Shown piece after piece: positions 42,069-51,340 of a stretch of DNA of 64,000 nt. This DNA is from Bosea sp. BIWAKO-01. GTDB taxonomy: Bacteria > Pseudomonadota > Alphaproteobacteria > Rhizobiales > Beijerinckiaceae. The position numbers and the translations under genes are program-made. Every line of letters starts with the position of its first letter. The first letter of the stretch is position 1. The notes beneath the pieces were generated by a model. The model saw nothing but the letters and a program-made list of their open reading frames with translations. It did no database searches and was not told the DNA's origin. The DNA is taken from contig NZ_BCQA01000001.1 of NCBI RefSeq assembly GCF_001748145.1, positions 62,001 through 126,000 of the forward strand, in the 5' to 3' direction.

Positions 42069-42779
42069 GTGACCCGGACGATCAGGCCCCTGGTGAAGCC
42101 GCAATCGCTGCACGTCTCCGTGCTGGAAAGCGTCAAGGCCTATATCGACGAGAGCGGCCTGCCCCCGGGCAGCCAGCTTCCGCCGGAGAACGACCTCGCC
42201 CAGCAGCTCGGCGTCAGCCGCAACTCGGTGCGCGAGGCGGTCAAGGCGCTGGAATCGGTCGGCATCGTCGAGACCAGGCGCGGCATCGGCATCTTCGTCA
42301 GCGACTTCTCCTTCGCCCCGCTGCTCGACAACCTCGCCTTCGGCCTGCGCGGCAGGCTCGATGATTTCGAAGAGCTCCTGACCATTCGGCGCGCGCTGGA
42401 AGGCGCGCTGATCGGCAGGACGGTGCAGGTGATCGGCGCCGACGACATCGCCGAGCTGCGCGCCCTCACCGCAAAGATGAAGGCCAGGGTCGATGCCGGA
42501 GAGAGCTTCCTCGAGGAGGACCGGCGCTTCCACCGCACCTTGTTCCGCTGCCAGAACAACCAGCTCCTGCTGAAGCTGCTCGACATTTTCTGGCAGGCCT
42601 TCGTCAAGGCCTCGGATTTCATCAATCTCGAAAATCGCGATCCGGTCGCAACCTGGCGCGATCACCACGAGATCGTCGAGGCCGTCGCGAAACGCGACGC
42701 CGAGACGGCGCGCGAGCGCCTCGACCACCACTATCACGGCATCTCAAAAATAATCGCAGCCAACAAGGCGGCGAGCTGA
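42069..42779 (+). CDS. GntR-family transcriptional regulator, FadR/FCD type
   Basis: A 236-residue regulator with a classic winged helix (LPPENDLAQQLGVSRNSVRE, about residues 38-57, then SVGIVETRRGIGIFV) and an FCD domain with metal-binding histidines in RRFHRTLF and RDHHEIV. I use the GTG at 42069, with AGGAGAGG 10 bases upstream; a GTG at 42036 is possible but precedes that site. It is divergent from the DapA-enolase pair and 12 bases upstream of a binding-protein gene, so it probably controls both operons in response to the imported acid. Confidence 0.88.
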   Translation: MTRTIRPLVKPQSLHVSVLESVKAYIDESGLPPGSQLPPENDLAQQLGVSRNSVREAVKALESVGIVETRRGIGIFVSDFSFAPLLDNLAFGLRGRLDDFEELLTIRRALEGALIGRTVQVIGADDIAELRALTAKMKARVDAGESFLEEDRRFHRTLFRCQNNQLLLKLLDIFWQAFVKASDFINLENRDPVATWRDHHEIVEAVAKRDAETARERLDHHYHGISKIIAANKAAS

Positions 42780-42791
42780 TGGGAGGTTACG

Positions 42792-44369
42792 ATGACCATG
42801 AGGACGTATCGTAGGGCGCTGATCGGCGCCGCATTGCTGGCCGGCACGATGATGACGCCGGCTTTCGCCCAGATGAAGACGATCACCGGAGGCTTCGATG
42901 TCGGCCCCGGTGGCCTGCAGGGCAATTTCAACCCGATGACGGCGCCGGCCGGCTACACCTGGCTGAGCACCTATTTCGAGCCGCTGGTGACCTATGATGC
43001 CGGCCTGACCAAGCTCGTACCGGCGTTGGCGACGAGCTGGGAGGTCAGCGACGACAAGCTGAGCTACACGTTCAAGCTGGCGCAGGAGACCTGGCATGAC
43101 GGCCAGGCCTTCACCGCCGACGACGTCAAGTTCACCATCGCGCTCAACAAGAACCCGAAGACCGCGAGCCTGCTGTCTGCGCGCCTGGCGGCCATCGACA
43201 GCGTCGAGGTCAAGGACCCGCGCACCGTCGTGGTCAGGCTTTCCAGGCCCGACAACGCCCTGATCGTCAGCCTGACCAAGATGATGATCCTGCCGGCGCA
43301 TGTGCTTTCGGGGATCGCGCCCGAGGACATGGCGAAGAACGCGCTCTGGTCGACGAAGCCGATCGGCACCGGCCCGTTCAAATTCGTGCGTTACGAGACC
43401 GACCGCTTCGTCGAGCTCGCCGCGCATGAGAGCTATCGTGGCGGCAAGCCCAAGGTCGACCGGCTGATCAACCGCTACTTCGCCAATGCGGCCGCCGCGA
43501 TCTCGGCGCTGCGAGCCGGCGAGATCCAGTTCACCTATATCGAGTCCGACGACGTCCCGACCTTCAAGGGCAACAAGGACTACACGATCATCGAAGGCGC
43601 CTCCTACGTCGCCAACTATATCGGCTTCAACAACCAGGTGCCGCTCTGGAACGACATCCGCGTGCGCCAGGCGGTGATGCACGCGATCGACCGCAACGCG
43701 ATCATCGAGAGCCTCTACAAGGGCGCCGCCAAGAAGGCCGATTGCGGCTATGTCGAAGGCAGCCTGATCCCGAAGGGCCTCGAGGCCTATGCCTACGACC
43801 CGGCCAAGGCGACCCAGCTGCTCAAGGAGGCCGGCTGGGACAAGATCAACGGCGCCAAGCCGATCACCTGGCTGACCTATTACAACAACCCGCTGACCGC
43901 CAATGTCATGGCCGCCGTCCAGTCCATGCTCGCCCAGGTCGGCATCAATGTCGTGCCGCGCGCCCTGGACCCCGCCGGCTATAACGCCATCGCCATGTCC
44001 CGGACGTCGAACCCGGCTGATTTCCCCCTGGTCTATGCCGGCTTGCAGAACGGCCCCGATCCCGGAACGCTCAATCTCGGGCTGAACGAGAGCCAGATCC
44101 CGCCCGTCGGCCAGAACTTCCTGCAGATCAAGATCCCCGAACTCAATAGCGCGCTGAACGCGGCCGTCGCCGAGACCGATCAGGCCAAGGCGACGACGAA
44201 ATACCAGGATGTCTGCGCCGTCATGAACAGGACGCTGCCCTGGGGCACGATGTGGGTCGCCAATCGCTATGGTGTCGCCTCGGTCAAGCTCAAGGACTTC
44301 GTCTGGACGCCGGCGCCGGGCGGCGGGCCGTTTGCGGCCACGCCGGAGAAATGGTCGATCGCGCCCTGA
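42792..44369 (+). CDS. Family 5 ABC solute-binding protein (peptide/opine type)
   Basis: A 525-residue periplasmic protein with a signal peptide ending in AFA at about residue 26, before QMKTITGGFDVG. The mature part is a family 5 binding protein (STYFEPLVTYDAGLTKLVPALA near 57-78, then SYTFKLAQETWHDGQAFTAD). GGGAGG lies 5 bases before the ATG. Two DppB/DppC-type permease genes follow after a stem-loop, but no ATPase gene is present in this operon. The ligand is probably the substrate of the DapA-type enzyme encoded at the end of the operon. Confidence 0.9.
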   Translation: MTMRTYRRALIGAALLAGTMMTPAFAQMKTITGGFDVGPGGLQGNFNPMTAPAGYTWLSTYFEPLVTYDAGLTKLVPALATSWEVSDDKLSYTFKLAQETWHDGQAFTADDVKFTIALNKNPKTASLLSARLAAIDSVEVKDPRTVVVRLSRPDNALIVSLTKMMILPAHVLSGIAPEDMAKNALWSTKPIGTGPFKFVRYETDRFVELAAHESYRGGKPKVDRLINRYFANAAAAISALRAGEIQFTYIESDDVPTFKGNKDYTIIEGASYVANYIGFNNQVPLWNDIRVRQAVMHAIDRNAIIESLYKGAAKKADCGYVEGSLIPKGLEAYAYDPAKATQLLKEAGWDKINGAKPITWLTYYNNPLTANVMAAVQSMLAQVGINVVPRALDPAGYNAIAMSRTSNPADFPLVYAGLQNGPDPGTLNLGLNESQIPPVGQNFLQIKIPELNSALNAAVAETDQAKATTKYQDVCAVMNRTLPWGTMWVANRYGVASVKLKDFVWTPAPGGGPFAATPEKWSIAP

Positions 44370-44376
44370 GCCGGCT

Positions 44377-44397
44377 GGAGGGCCGAAAAGGCCCTCC
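44377..44397 (+). promoter_or_regulatory. Stem-loop between binding-protein gene and permease gene
   Basis: GGAGGGCC and GGCCCTCC form a perfect 8-bp stem around GAAAA, 7 bases after the binding-protein stop. Only CTCG follows, so it is not a standard terminator. Confidence 0.7.
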
Positions 44398-44424
44398 CTC
44401 GTCCCTTCGACGACGGACTGACCC

Positions 44425-45384
44425 ATGCTTGGCTTCTATCTGAAACGGCTCGCCGCCGGTCTGATGATGCTGATTGCGCTCAGCATCATGGTCTTCGTGC
44501 TGCTCCGGCTGGCACCCGGCGACCCGGTCGACGCCTATCTCAATCCGCTGGCGCCGCTGAGCCAGGCCGAGATGGACGCGCTGCGCCAGCGGCTCGGCCT
44601 CGACCGGTCCTGGCCGGTGCAATATCTCGTCTGGCTCAGTGCGGCGCTCGCCGGCGATCTCGGCTACTCCATCGACAGGGCGGGCGTGCGCGTGCTGCCG
44701 CTGCTGGTCGAGCGCACCGGGCCGACCCTGCTGCTGATGCTGACCGGCCTTGCCATGGCGATCATGCTCGGCATCGCGGCCGGCGTCCTCGGCGCGGTCA
44801 AGCGCAACTCCGCCCTCGATATCGGGCTCGGCCTGGTCGCCTTCGTCACGATCTCGACGCCGGCCTTCCTCAACGCCCTGCTCGGCCTCTATGTCTTTGC
44901 GGTGGTGCTGCGCTGGGCTCCCTCGGGCGGGATGCTGACGCCGGGCGCGCCCTTCTCGCTCTCCGACCTGCTGGCCCATCTCATCCTGCCCGCCTCGCTG
45001 CTGGCGGGCGTCTATTCCGCGCTGTTCATGCGCTACATGCGCTCCTCGATGATCGAGGTGCTGAACCAGGATTATCTGCGCACGGCGCGTGCCAAGGGCG
45101 TCGGCGAGTTCGCGGTCATCGTCAGGCATGCCCTGCGCAACGCCGTCCTGCCCGTCATCACCCTGATCGGCTCGACCATCGGCATCGCCATCGGCGGCGC
45201 GATCTTCATCGAGAGTGTCTTCGACTGGCCGGGCATGGGGTTGCTGATGGTCAAGGCCGTCGAGACCCGCGACTACCCCGTGATCATGGGCGCGACGCTG
45301 CTGATCGGTGCCGGCGTCATCCTGGTCAACCTTCTGACCGACCTTGCCTATGCGGTGGTCGATCCGCGCATCCAGGTGAGATGA
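44425..45384 (+). CDS. ABC transporter permease, DppB type
   Basis: A 319-residue membrane protein of the OppB/DppB group. The N-terminus [20 protein letters not shown] leads to [20 protein letters not shown], and the coupling loop is [22 protein letters not shown] near residue 218. Its stop overlaps the partner gene in ATGA. The importer must borrow ATPases from elsewhere, since none lies between 42069 and 47229. Confidence 0.9.
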   Translation: MLGFYLKRLAAGLMMLIALSIMVFVLLRLAPGDPVDAYLNPLAPLSQAEMDALRQRLGLDRSWPVQYLVWLSAALAGDLGYSIDRAGVRVLPLLVERTGPTLLLMLTGLAMAIMLGIAAGVLGAVKRNSALDIGLGLVAFVTISTPAFLNALLGLYVFAVVLRWAPSGGMLTPGAPFSLSDLLAHLILPASLLAGVYSALFMRYMRSSMIEVLNQDYLRTARAKGVGEFAVIVRHALRNAVLPVITLIGSTIGIAIGGAIFIESVFDWPGMGLLMVKAVETRDYPVIMGATLLIGAGVILVNLLTDLAYAVVDPRIQVR

Positions 45385-46286
45385 TGAACGCGGATGCGAA
45401 GATCGCCGCGAGCGCGGTCCCTCTGCGAGGCCGCAGCCGGAGCCCGCTGCAGCGCGCGCTCGGGCGCTTTCTTCGCAATCGCGCGGCGATCGCGGGACTG
45501 CTCATCCTGGCGCCCGTCCTGCTCGCCGTGCTGACCTACCCGCTCTGGTGGCGCCACGCGCCCAACAGCATCGATCTGCGGGCGCTGAATTCTGGACCGA
45601 CGGCAGCCCATTGGCTCGGCACCGACGGCGTCGGCCGCGATACGCTGGCCCGGCTGCTGCAGGGTGGGCGGATCTCGCTGCTGATCGCCTCCGTCTCGGT
45701 CGCGATCTCGCTTTGCGTCGGCTTTGTCGTCGGCGCGGTCGCTGCCTTCGGCGGGCGGGCCCTCGACGGCATGATCATGCGCCTGGTCGATCTCGCGATG
45801 ACGCTGCCGCCGGTCATCCTGCTGCTGGTGCTCGCCTCGATCACCGGCACGGGCATCCTGCCAACGATCTTCGTGATCTCCCTGCTCTCCTGGCCGGTGC
45901 TGTCGCGCATGGTGCGGGCGCGCCTGCTGGAGCTGCGCGAACGCGATTTCGTCGTCGCCTCGCGCGGCTTCGGGGCCGGTCTCGGGCACCTGCTCTGGCG
46001 CCATGCCCTGCCGAACTCGCTCGATATCCTCGTCGTCTACGCCACCCTGCAGGTCGCCAATGCGATCCTGCTCGAAGCCGGCCTCTCCTTTCTCGGCATG
46101 GGCATCGTCCCACCCGAAGCGAGTTGGGGCAACATGCTGAGGGCCGCGCGCTCGACCGTCGTGCTGGAGCTGCACCCCTGGCAATGGATGCCGGCCGGCG
46201 CCGCGCTGGTCGCGACCGTGCTCGCCATCAATTTCATCGGAGACGGGCTTCGCGACGCCTTCGATCCCCGCGCCGACATCACCTGA
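45381..46286 (+). CDS. ABC transporter permease, DppC type
   Basis: A 301-residue membrane protein of the OppC/DppC group with an N-terminal helix after [20 protein letters not shown], the diagnostic [16 protein letters not shown] near residues 77-92, and the coupling loop [21 protein letters not shown] near residues 195-215. It overlaps the DppB-type gene by four bases and precedes a DapA-type gene by 25 bases. Confidence 0.9.
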   Translation: MMNADAKIAASAVPLRGRSRSPLQRALGRFLRNRAAIAGLLILAPVLLAVLTYPLWWRHAPNSIDLRALNSGPTAAHWLGTDGVGRDTLARLLQGGRISLLIASVSVAISLCVGFVVGAVAAFGGRALDGMIMRLVDLAMTLPPVILLLVLASITGTGILPTIFVISLLSWPVLSRMVRARLLELRERDFVVASRGFGAGLGHLLWRHALPNSLDILVVYATLQVANAILLEAGLSFLGMGIVPPEASWGNMLRAARSTVVLELHPWQWMPAGAALVATVLAINFIGDGLRDAFDPRADIT

Positions 46287-46311
46287 TCAAAGCAGAGAAA
46301 GTCAAAGCTCC

Positions 46312-47229
46312 ATGGCACGTTTCCACGGTGTGGTTCCCCCGGTCGTCACCCCACTGACACAGGATTTCCGGGTCGATTACCCCTCATTCACCCGCGTCAT
46401 CGAGCATCTGCTCTCGGGCGGCGTCGACGGGCTCTTCGTGCTCGGATCGACCAGCGAGGTCGTCTTCCACGGCGATGACGAGCGCCGCAGGATCATCGAG
46501 CATGCCGTCAAGATCAATAACGGCCGCGTCCCGATCTTTGCCGGGGTGATCGACCCGACGACCGATCGCGTCATCCAGCACGCCAAGGCGGCGCAATCGG
46601 CCGGCGCCGATGCGCTGGTCGTGACCGCCCCCTTCTACACCCGCACCAACCAGGCCGAGACGATCGACCATTTCCGCTATGTCCGCGAGGCGGTCGATCG
46701 CCCGGTGATCGCCTATGACATCCCCGTCTGCGTCCATATCAAGCTGGAGCGCCGGACGACCGTCACGCTCGCCCGCGAAGGCACCGTGGCGGGCCTGAAG
46801 GATTCCAGCGGAGACGACGGCAATTTCCGGTTCGTGCGGCAGGACCTCGCCGACATGCCGGATTTCTTCGCCATGACGGGCTCCGAGATCGTCGTCGACA
46901 ACGCCGCGCTGATGGGCGCGCAGGGCGTGGTCCCCGGCCTCGCCAATGTCGACCCCAAGGGCTACGTCAAACTCTGGCGGCTCAGCCAGGCAGGCAAATG
47001 GGACGAGGCCCGCAAGGAGCAGGAACGGCTCTGCCGCCTGTTCGAGATGGTCTGGATCTCGCTCGGCCGGACCAGCGCCGGCTCGGCCGGCGTCGGCGCG
47101 TTCAAGACGGCGATGCAGCTTCTCGGCATCATCGACACCAACGTGATGGCCCGCCCGCAACGCTCCCTCAACGCCGAGGAAGCGACAACGATCAAGGCCA
47201 TCCTCCGCGAGACCGGGCTTCTCGGTTGA
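46312..47229 (+). CDS. DapA-family aldolase/dehydratase
   Basis: A 305-residue member of the dihydrodipicolinate synthase family. Schiff-base Lys163 lies in VAGLKDSSGDDG and the conserved Tyr135 in IAYDIPVC; the GTTGE region reads LGSTSEV. It is a different subfamily from the DapA-type protein at 40981. As the last gene of a GntR-importer operon it most likely processes a keto-deoxy sugar acid, or hydroxyproline-like compound, derived from the imported ligand; DapA of lysine synthesis is unlikely here. Confidence 0.87.
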   Translation: MARFHGVVPPVVTPLTQDFRVDYPSFTRVIEHLLSGGVDGLFVLGSTSEVVFHGDDERRRIIEHAVKINNGRVPIFAGVIDPTTDRVIQHAKAAQSAGADALVVTAPFYTRTNQAETIDHFRYVREAVDRPVIAYDIPVCVHIKLERRTTVTLAREGTVAGLKDSSGDDGNFRFVRQDLADMPDFFAMTGSEIVVDNAALMGAQGVVPGLANVDPKGYVKLWRLSQAGKWDEARKEQERLCRLFEMVWISLGRTSAGSAGVGAFKTAMQLLGIIDTNVMARPQRSLNAEEATTIKAILRETGLLG

Positions 47230-47326
47230 CCGGAGGACGGTCGCGACAATTCCCGGGCAAACGGACGAAATGCCGGCGTTCCCGGCGCCAGAAAGGACTG
47301 AGCATCACGGGCAGATGTGACTGGCC

Positions 47327-48124
47327 TCACTGAAGCCTGAGGCGCTCGAGCACCCTTTCGTGCAGTTCGGGGCTGCCGCTGGCGACGCAGCGGCGGCCGG
47401 AATGGATCGTCAGCGGCTTGCCTTCCCAGTCACTGATCGCGCCGCCGGCATTGCGCACGATCGGGGCAAGGGCGCAGTAGTCGAAGGCGTCGAGCCCGCT
47501 ATCGATGCTGATGTCGAGCGCGCCATCGGCGACACGGCCATAGGCATGGCAGCCGCCGCCATAGACGCACCATCTCGTATCGACCCTGAGCCTCTCGAAG
47601 GCGGCTCGCTCCCTGACGTCGAAGGGCTCCGGATTGCCGTTGCCGAGGGTCGCATCACTGAGCACCGTCCCCTTGCGCGAGGCGACGGCCTCGCCATTGC
47701 GCTGCGTCGGGCTTCCGTCGACCCCGACCCAACGTTCCCTGGTGACGGGGTTGTCGATGACGCCGAGGATCGGCACGCCCTGAAAAGCCAGCGCAATCAG
47801 GGTGCCGAAGGTCGGAATGCCGGTGATGAAGGCCTTGGTGCCGTCGATCGGGTCGAGCACCCAGACAAAATCGCGATCGAGCCCGACCGAGGCATATTCC
47901 TCGCCAAGGATGCCGTGGTCGGGATGCGCCACCTCCAGCGCACGGCGCAGGCTGGCCTCGACGCGCCGGTCGATCTCGGTGACCGGGCTCCTGTCGGATT
48001 TCGTGTCGAAGCTGCGCCGCTGCGCGATGGCGTCGCGGATGATCGCGCCGCTCTGGTCGGCCAGGTGTTCGGCAAAGCGGGCGAGCGCGGGCAGGTCGGT
48101 CTTTGTCAGGTCAGGCTTCGACAT
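47327..48124 (-). CDS. Inositol-monophosphatase-family phosphatase (histidinol-phosphatase-like)
   Basis: A 265-residue Mg-dependent phosphatase. Metal-binding motifs are GEEYASVGLD (Glu75, Glu76), WVLDPIDGTKAF (Asp91, Asp94) and the C-terminal DAFDYCALAPIVRNAGG near residue 214. The last motif, with ALAPIV, resembles HisN-type histidinol phosphatases more than inositol or 3-prime-phosphoadenosine phosphatases. Its first 14 bases overlap the end of an importer permease gene, so it is part of that operon and may act on a phosphorylated derivative of the imported compound, or on histidinol phosphate. Confidence 0.82.
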   Translation of the reverse strand: MSKPDLTKTDLPALARFAEHLADQSGAIIRDAIAQRRSFDTKSDRSPVTEIDRRVEASLRRALEVAHPDHGILGEEYASVGLDRDFVWVLDPIDGTKAFITGIPTFGTLIALAFQGVPILGVIDNPVTRERWVGVDGSPTQRNGEAVASRKGTVLSDATLGNGNPEPFDVRERAAFERLRVDTRWCVYGGGCHAYGRVADGALDISIDSGLDAFDYCALAPIVRNAGGAISDWEGKPLTIHSGRRCVASGSPELHERVLERLRLQ

Positions 48125-48839
48125 GTTGGTCTCCGACGATCACGGCCGATGGGCGCAGATCGCGTTGGTGCCTGGCGAGCCGGTATTCGAGCGCTCGCAG
48201 GGCTGCGGTCAGGACGGTGGTGATGAGGAGATAGATCGCGGCCGCCGTCACGAAGAGTTCGTAGGGCGCGAAGGTGCGGGCGACGATCGTGTTCGCGGTG
48301 CCGGTCAGCTCCATGATCGTGATCGTGCTCGCCAGCGAGGTTGCCTTCAGCATGCTGACGACCTCGTTGGTGTAGGCCGGCAGCGCCAGCCGGACGGCGC
48401 GCGGCAGGATGATGATGCGGTAGGCCAGCGAGCGCGACATGCCGAAGGCGCGGGCGGCCTCGATCTCGCCGGCGGGCACGGCGCTGATCGCACCGCGCAG
48501 GATGTTGGCGGTATAGGCGGCGGTATGCAGCGAGAAGGTCAGGACCGCGCAGAACCAGGCCTCGCGGATATAGGGCCAGAGCGCGCTGTCGCGGACAAAC
48601 TCGAACTGCGCGACGCCGTAATAGACCAGGAAGATCTGTACCAGCAGCGGCGTGCCCCTGAAGAACGAGATGTAGAAGGCCACAGCCGCGCGCACCGGCC
48701 GCGGAGCCTCCAGACGCGCAATCGCGAGCGGGACCGCCAGGAGCAGGCCGAAGAGCAGCGAGGCCGAGAGCAGCTGGATGCTCAGCCAGGTTCCCCGCAG
48801 CAGCGCCGGGATGCTTTCGATCATCAAGGCGGTGTTCAT
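48111..48839 (-). CDS. Amino-acid-type ABC permease (HisM family)
   Basis: A 242-residue membrane permease with YISFFRGTPLLVQIFLVYYG near residues 52-71 and the coupling loop AARAFGMSRSLAYRIIILPRA near residues 133-153, both diagnostic of polar amino acid importers. The start overlaps the stop of the preceding permease gene (ATGA) and its end overlaps the phosphatase gene, so the three are translationally coupled. Confidence 0.9.
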   Translation of the reverse strand: MNTALMIESIPALLRGTWLSIQLLSASLLFGLLLAVPLAIARLEAPRPVRAAVAFYISFFRGTPLLVQIFLVYYGVAQFEFVRDSALWPYIREAWFCAVLTFSLHTAAYTANILRGAISAVPAGEIEAARAFGMSRSLAYRIIILPRAVRLALPAYTNEVVSMLKATSLASTITIMELTGTANTIVARTFAPYELFVTAAAIYLLITTVLTAALRALEYRLARHQRDLRPSAVIVGDQHVEA

Positions 48840-49534
48840 CGGGCAAGCTCCCGCTCGCCGCGCGAGGCGCGGCGTTCCAGCATCGCGACGAGCAGGCCGT
48901 TCGACGTGGTCAGGATGTAGAAGATCGCCGCCGCGACGAGATAGAACCGGAAGGGTTCGCCCGTGACCGAGGTCGCCATGGCGCTGACACGCATCACTTC
49001 TTCCAGGCCGACGACCGAAACCAGCGAGGTATCCTTGATCAGCGAGATCCAGTTATTGCCGAGTCCGGGCAAGGCGAAGCGCCACATCTGGGGCAGCCGG
49101 ATCGTCACGAACGAATCCCACCAGGAGAAACCGAACGCATCGGCCGCCTCGATCTGCCCGTTCGGGATCGCCAGGAAGGCGCCGCGCAGGACCTCGGCCG
49201 CATAGCCGCCGAAAACGAGGCTGAGCGCGAAGACCCCGGCTGCGAAGGCCGGGATCTCGACGAAGCCGCCGGCGTTGTTCATCGCCTTCGACAGGCCGCC
49301 CAGCGCGACCGAGCCGCCGAAATAGACGATCAGAATGATCAGCAGCTCGGGCGTCCCGCGCATCACCAGCGTGAAGAAGAAGCCGATCTTGCGGACCAGC
49401 CACCAGCGCGAAAGCTGGGCGAGCGCTCCCAGGATGCCCCAGATGAAGCCGAGCAGCAGCGATGCGAGGGCGACCTCGATGGTGGTGACCACGCCGCGCG
49501 CGACCTGGCCACCCCAGCCCATCAGCAGATCCAT
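48836..49534 (-). CDS. Amino-acid-type ABC permease (HisQ family)
   Basis: A 232-residue membrane permease; landmarks are FFTLVMRGTPELLIILIVYF near residues 52-71 and AADAFGFSWWDSFVTIRLPQ near residues 128-147. It pairs with the 242-residue permease to form the channel. The binding-protein gene precedes it with a 66-base gap carrying a GC-rich stem-loop, and GGAGG sits 9 bases before the start codon. Confidence 0.9.
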   Translation of the reverse strand: MDLLMGWGGQVARGVVTTIEVALASLLLGFIWGILGALAQLSRWWLVRKIGFFFTLVMRGTPELLIILIVYFGGSVALGGLSKAMNNAGGFVEIPAFAAGVFALSLVFGGYAAEVLRGAFLAIPNGQIEAADAFGFSWWDSFVTIRLPQMWRFALPGLGNNWISLIKDTSLVSVVGLEEVMRVSAMATSVTGEPFRFYLVAAAIFYILTTSNGLLVAMLERRASRGERELAR

Positions 49535-49560
49535 CTTGGCAACCTCCGGCTGGCGGATGG

Positions 49561-49588
49561 CGGGCGGACGCTGCGCGCGCCCCGCCCG
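49561..49588 (-). promoter_or_regulatory. Stem-loop between binding-protein gene and permease gene
   Basis: CGGGCGG (49561-49567) and CCGCCCG (49582-49588) form a perfect 7-bp stem with a 14-base GC-rich loop, just after the binding-protein stop on the minus strand. It matches the placement of hairpins in the other ABC operons. Confidence 0.5.
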
Positions 49589-49600
49589 ACCCCGACCCGA

Positions 49601-50383
49601 TCAGGGCAGAACGCTGAAGGACCAGTAGCGGTCGTTGATCGCCTTGAAGGAGCCGTCCTTGAACGATGCGGTAAGCGCCGCGTCGACTTCGTCGCGCAGC
49701 GCGCTGTCGGCCTTGCGGATGCCGACACCGACGCCCGGGCCGAAATAGGACACGTCGTTGATCTCGGGACCGATGAAGGTGAACTTCTCGCCGCGCGGCT
49801 TCTGCAGGAAATCGCCATCGAGCTTGATCGGCCCGGCGAAGACGAGGTCGATCCGGTTCGACTGCAGATCGAGCAGCATGTTGTCGACCGTGTCGTATTG
49901 CGCGACCTTGGCGCCCGCGAATTCCTTGGTCATGTATTGCTCATAGGTCGAGGAGCGCTGGATGCCGACGGTCTTGCCGGCAAGGCCGGCCGGGTTGGGT
50001 TTGCCGTCAGCCGCGACCGGCGAAACCTTGAGCGCCTTCGACCCGATGAAGCGGGCCGTGGAGGAGCGGTAAGGCACGCTGAAATCGATGGTCTTCTTAC
50101 GGTCCTCGGTGATCGACATGCTGGCCAGCAGGAGGTCGAATTTGCCCGCCAGCAGAGCCGGTATCATGCCGTCCCATTGCTGGCAGACGAAGATCAGATT
50201 GGCGTTGAGACGCTTGCCGATCTCGCGGGCGACATCGATGTCGAAGCCCTGGAGTTCGCCCTTGGCGTCGCGGAAATTGAAGGGCGGATAGGTGCATTCG
50301 CTGCCGACTTTGATGTCGCGCGCCAATGCGGCGGAGGCGAATGCGCCGACGAGGCCGGCCGCTATGACGAGATGCTTGAGCAT
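49601..50383 (-). CDS. Amino-acid-type ABC binding protein (family 3; lysine/arginine/ornithine-like)
   Basis: A 260-residue periplasmic protein with a signal peptide ending in ALA (about residue 21), followed by RDIKVGSECTYPPFNF and GELQGFDIDVAREIGKRL, the family 3 signature close to ArgT/HisJ. The ATG at 50381-50383 is preceded by AGGGGAG, better than the upstream in-frame codon. Position between ATPase and permease genes completes a HisPJQM-like importer. Basic amino acids or related compounds such as octopine are plausible ligands. Confidence 0.9.
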   Translation of the reverse strand: MLKHLVIAAGLVGAFASAALARDIKVGSECTYPPFNFRDAKGELQGFDIDVAREIGKRLNANLIFVCQQWDGMIPALLAGKFDLLLASMSITEDRKKTIDFSVPYRSSTARFIGSKALKVSPVAADGKPNPAGLAGKTVGIQRSSTYEQYMTKEFAGAKVAQYDTVDNMLLDLQSNRIDLVFAGPIKLDGDFLQKPRGEKFTFIGPEINDVSYFGPGVGVGIRKADSALRDEVDAALTASFKDGSFKAINDRYWSFSVLP

Positions 50384-50412
50384 CAGACTCCCCTTTTCGT
50401 TGACGGTCGTAA

Positions 50413-51201
50413 TCACAGGACCCGCTGCAGGAAGGAGCGGCAGCGCTCCGAGTTCGGGTTGCCGAGAACCTGCTCGGGAGGGCCGCGCTCCTCGACCACC
50501 CCCTGATGCAGGAACAGGACTTCGCCGGAGATCTCGCGGGCAAAGCCCATCTCATGGGTGACGATGATCATCGTGCGGCCTTCCGCGGCGAGCGCCCGCA
50601 TCACGGTAAGCACCTCACCGACCAGCTCGGGGTCCAGCGCCGAGGTCGGCTCGTCGAAGAGCAGGAGGGCCGGCTCCATGGCGAGAGCCCGGGCGATGCC
50701 GACGCGCTGCTGCTGGCCGCCGGAGATATGCTGGGGGTAGGAATTGCGCTTGTCGATCAGGCCGACCTTCTCGAGATAGGCCTCGGCGCGCTCCGTCGCT
50801 TCGCGCCGGCCGAGACCCAGCACCTTGATCGGGGCGACGCTGACATTCTCCAGAACGGTCAGATGGGTCCAGAGATTGAAGCTCTGGAAGACCATGCCGA
50901 TGCGGCTGCGCATCCGATTGATCTGGCGCCGGTCGAGGCGCGCGCCACCCCTGCCCTGTTCCAGCCGGATCATCTCGCCGTCGAAGGCGATGGTGCCGGC
51001 ATCGGGCAGTTCGAGAAGATTGATGCAGCGCAGGAAGGTGCTCTTGCCCGAGCCGCTGGCGCCGATCATCGTGATGACGTCATGGGCCCGCGCCGTCAGG
51101 TCCAGCCCCTTGAGGACCAAGAGCCCTCCGAACTGCTTGCGAATGCCTTTGACGTCCAGGACGTTGCTCGGTTCGGCGCAGTTGATTGGTTTGGCGATCA
51201 T
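50413..51201 (-). CDS. Amino-acid-type ABC ATPase (HisP family)
   Basis: A 262-residue ATPase with Walker A GASGSGKST (about residues 47-55), Q-loop MVFQSFNLWTHL, signature ISGGQQQRV, Walker B LLLFDEPTSALD and switch VTHEMGFARE. The LINLLE- and RRQIN-containing insertion after Walker A is as in HisP. I use the ATG at 51199-51201 (CAGCGGGGTCCC upstream), not the in-frame start 19 codons earlier. It is the first gene of the importer operon and lies 139 bases downstream of the MocR-like gene on the same strand. Confidence 0.91.
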   Translation of the reverse strand: MIAKPINCAEPSNVLDVKGIRKQFGGLLVLKGLDLTARAHDVITMIGASGSGKSTFLRCINLLELPDAGTIAFDGEMIRLEQGRGGARLDRRQINRMRSRIGMVFQSFNLWTHLTVLENVSVAPIKVLGLGRREATERAEAYLEKVGLIDKRNSYPQHISGGQQQRVGIARALAMEPALLLFDEPTSALDPELVGEVLTVMRALAAEGRTMIIVTHEMGFAREISGEVLFLHQGVVEERGPPEQVLGNPNSERCRSFLQRVL

Positions 51202-51340
51202 GGGACCCCGCTGCTGTCCGGGATGATGCGAAGGCGCCGCACGCGCCCCAAGGTCCAATTCTCAGGTTTCGTCATGGTCCAATCCTGCGCGCCGCTCACG
51301 CGCTGGGCAGTATGCCGGCGGGATTGGCGCCCCGTGCTCT

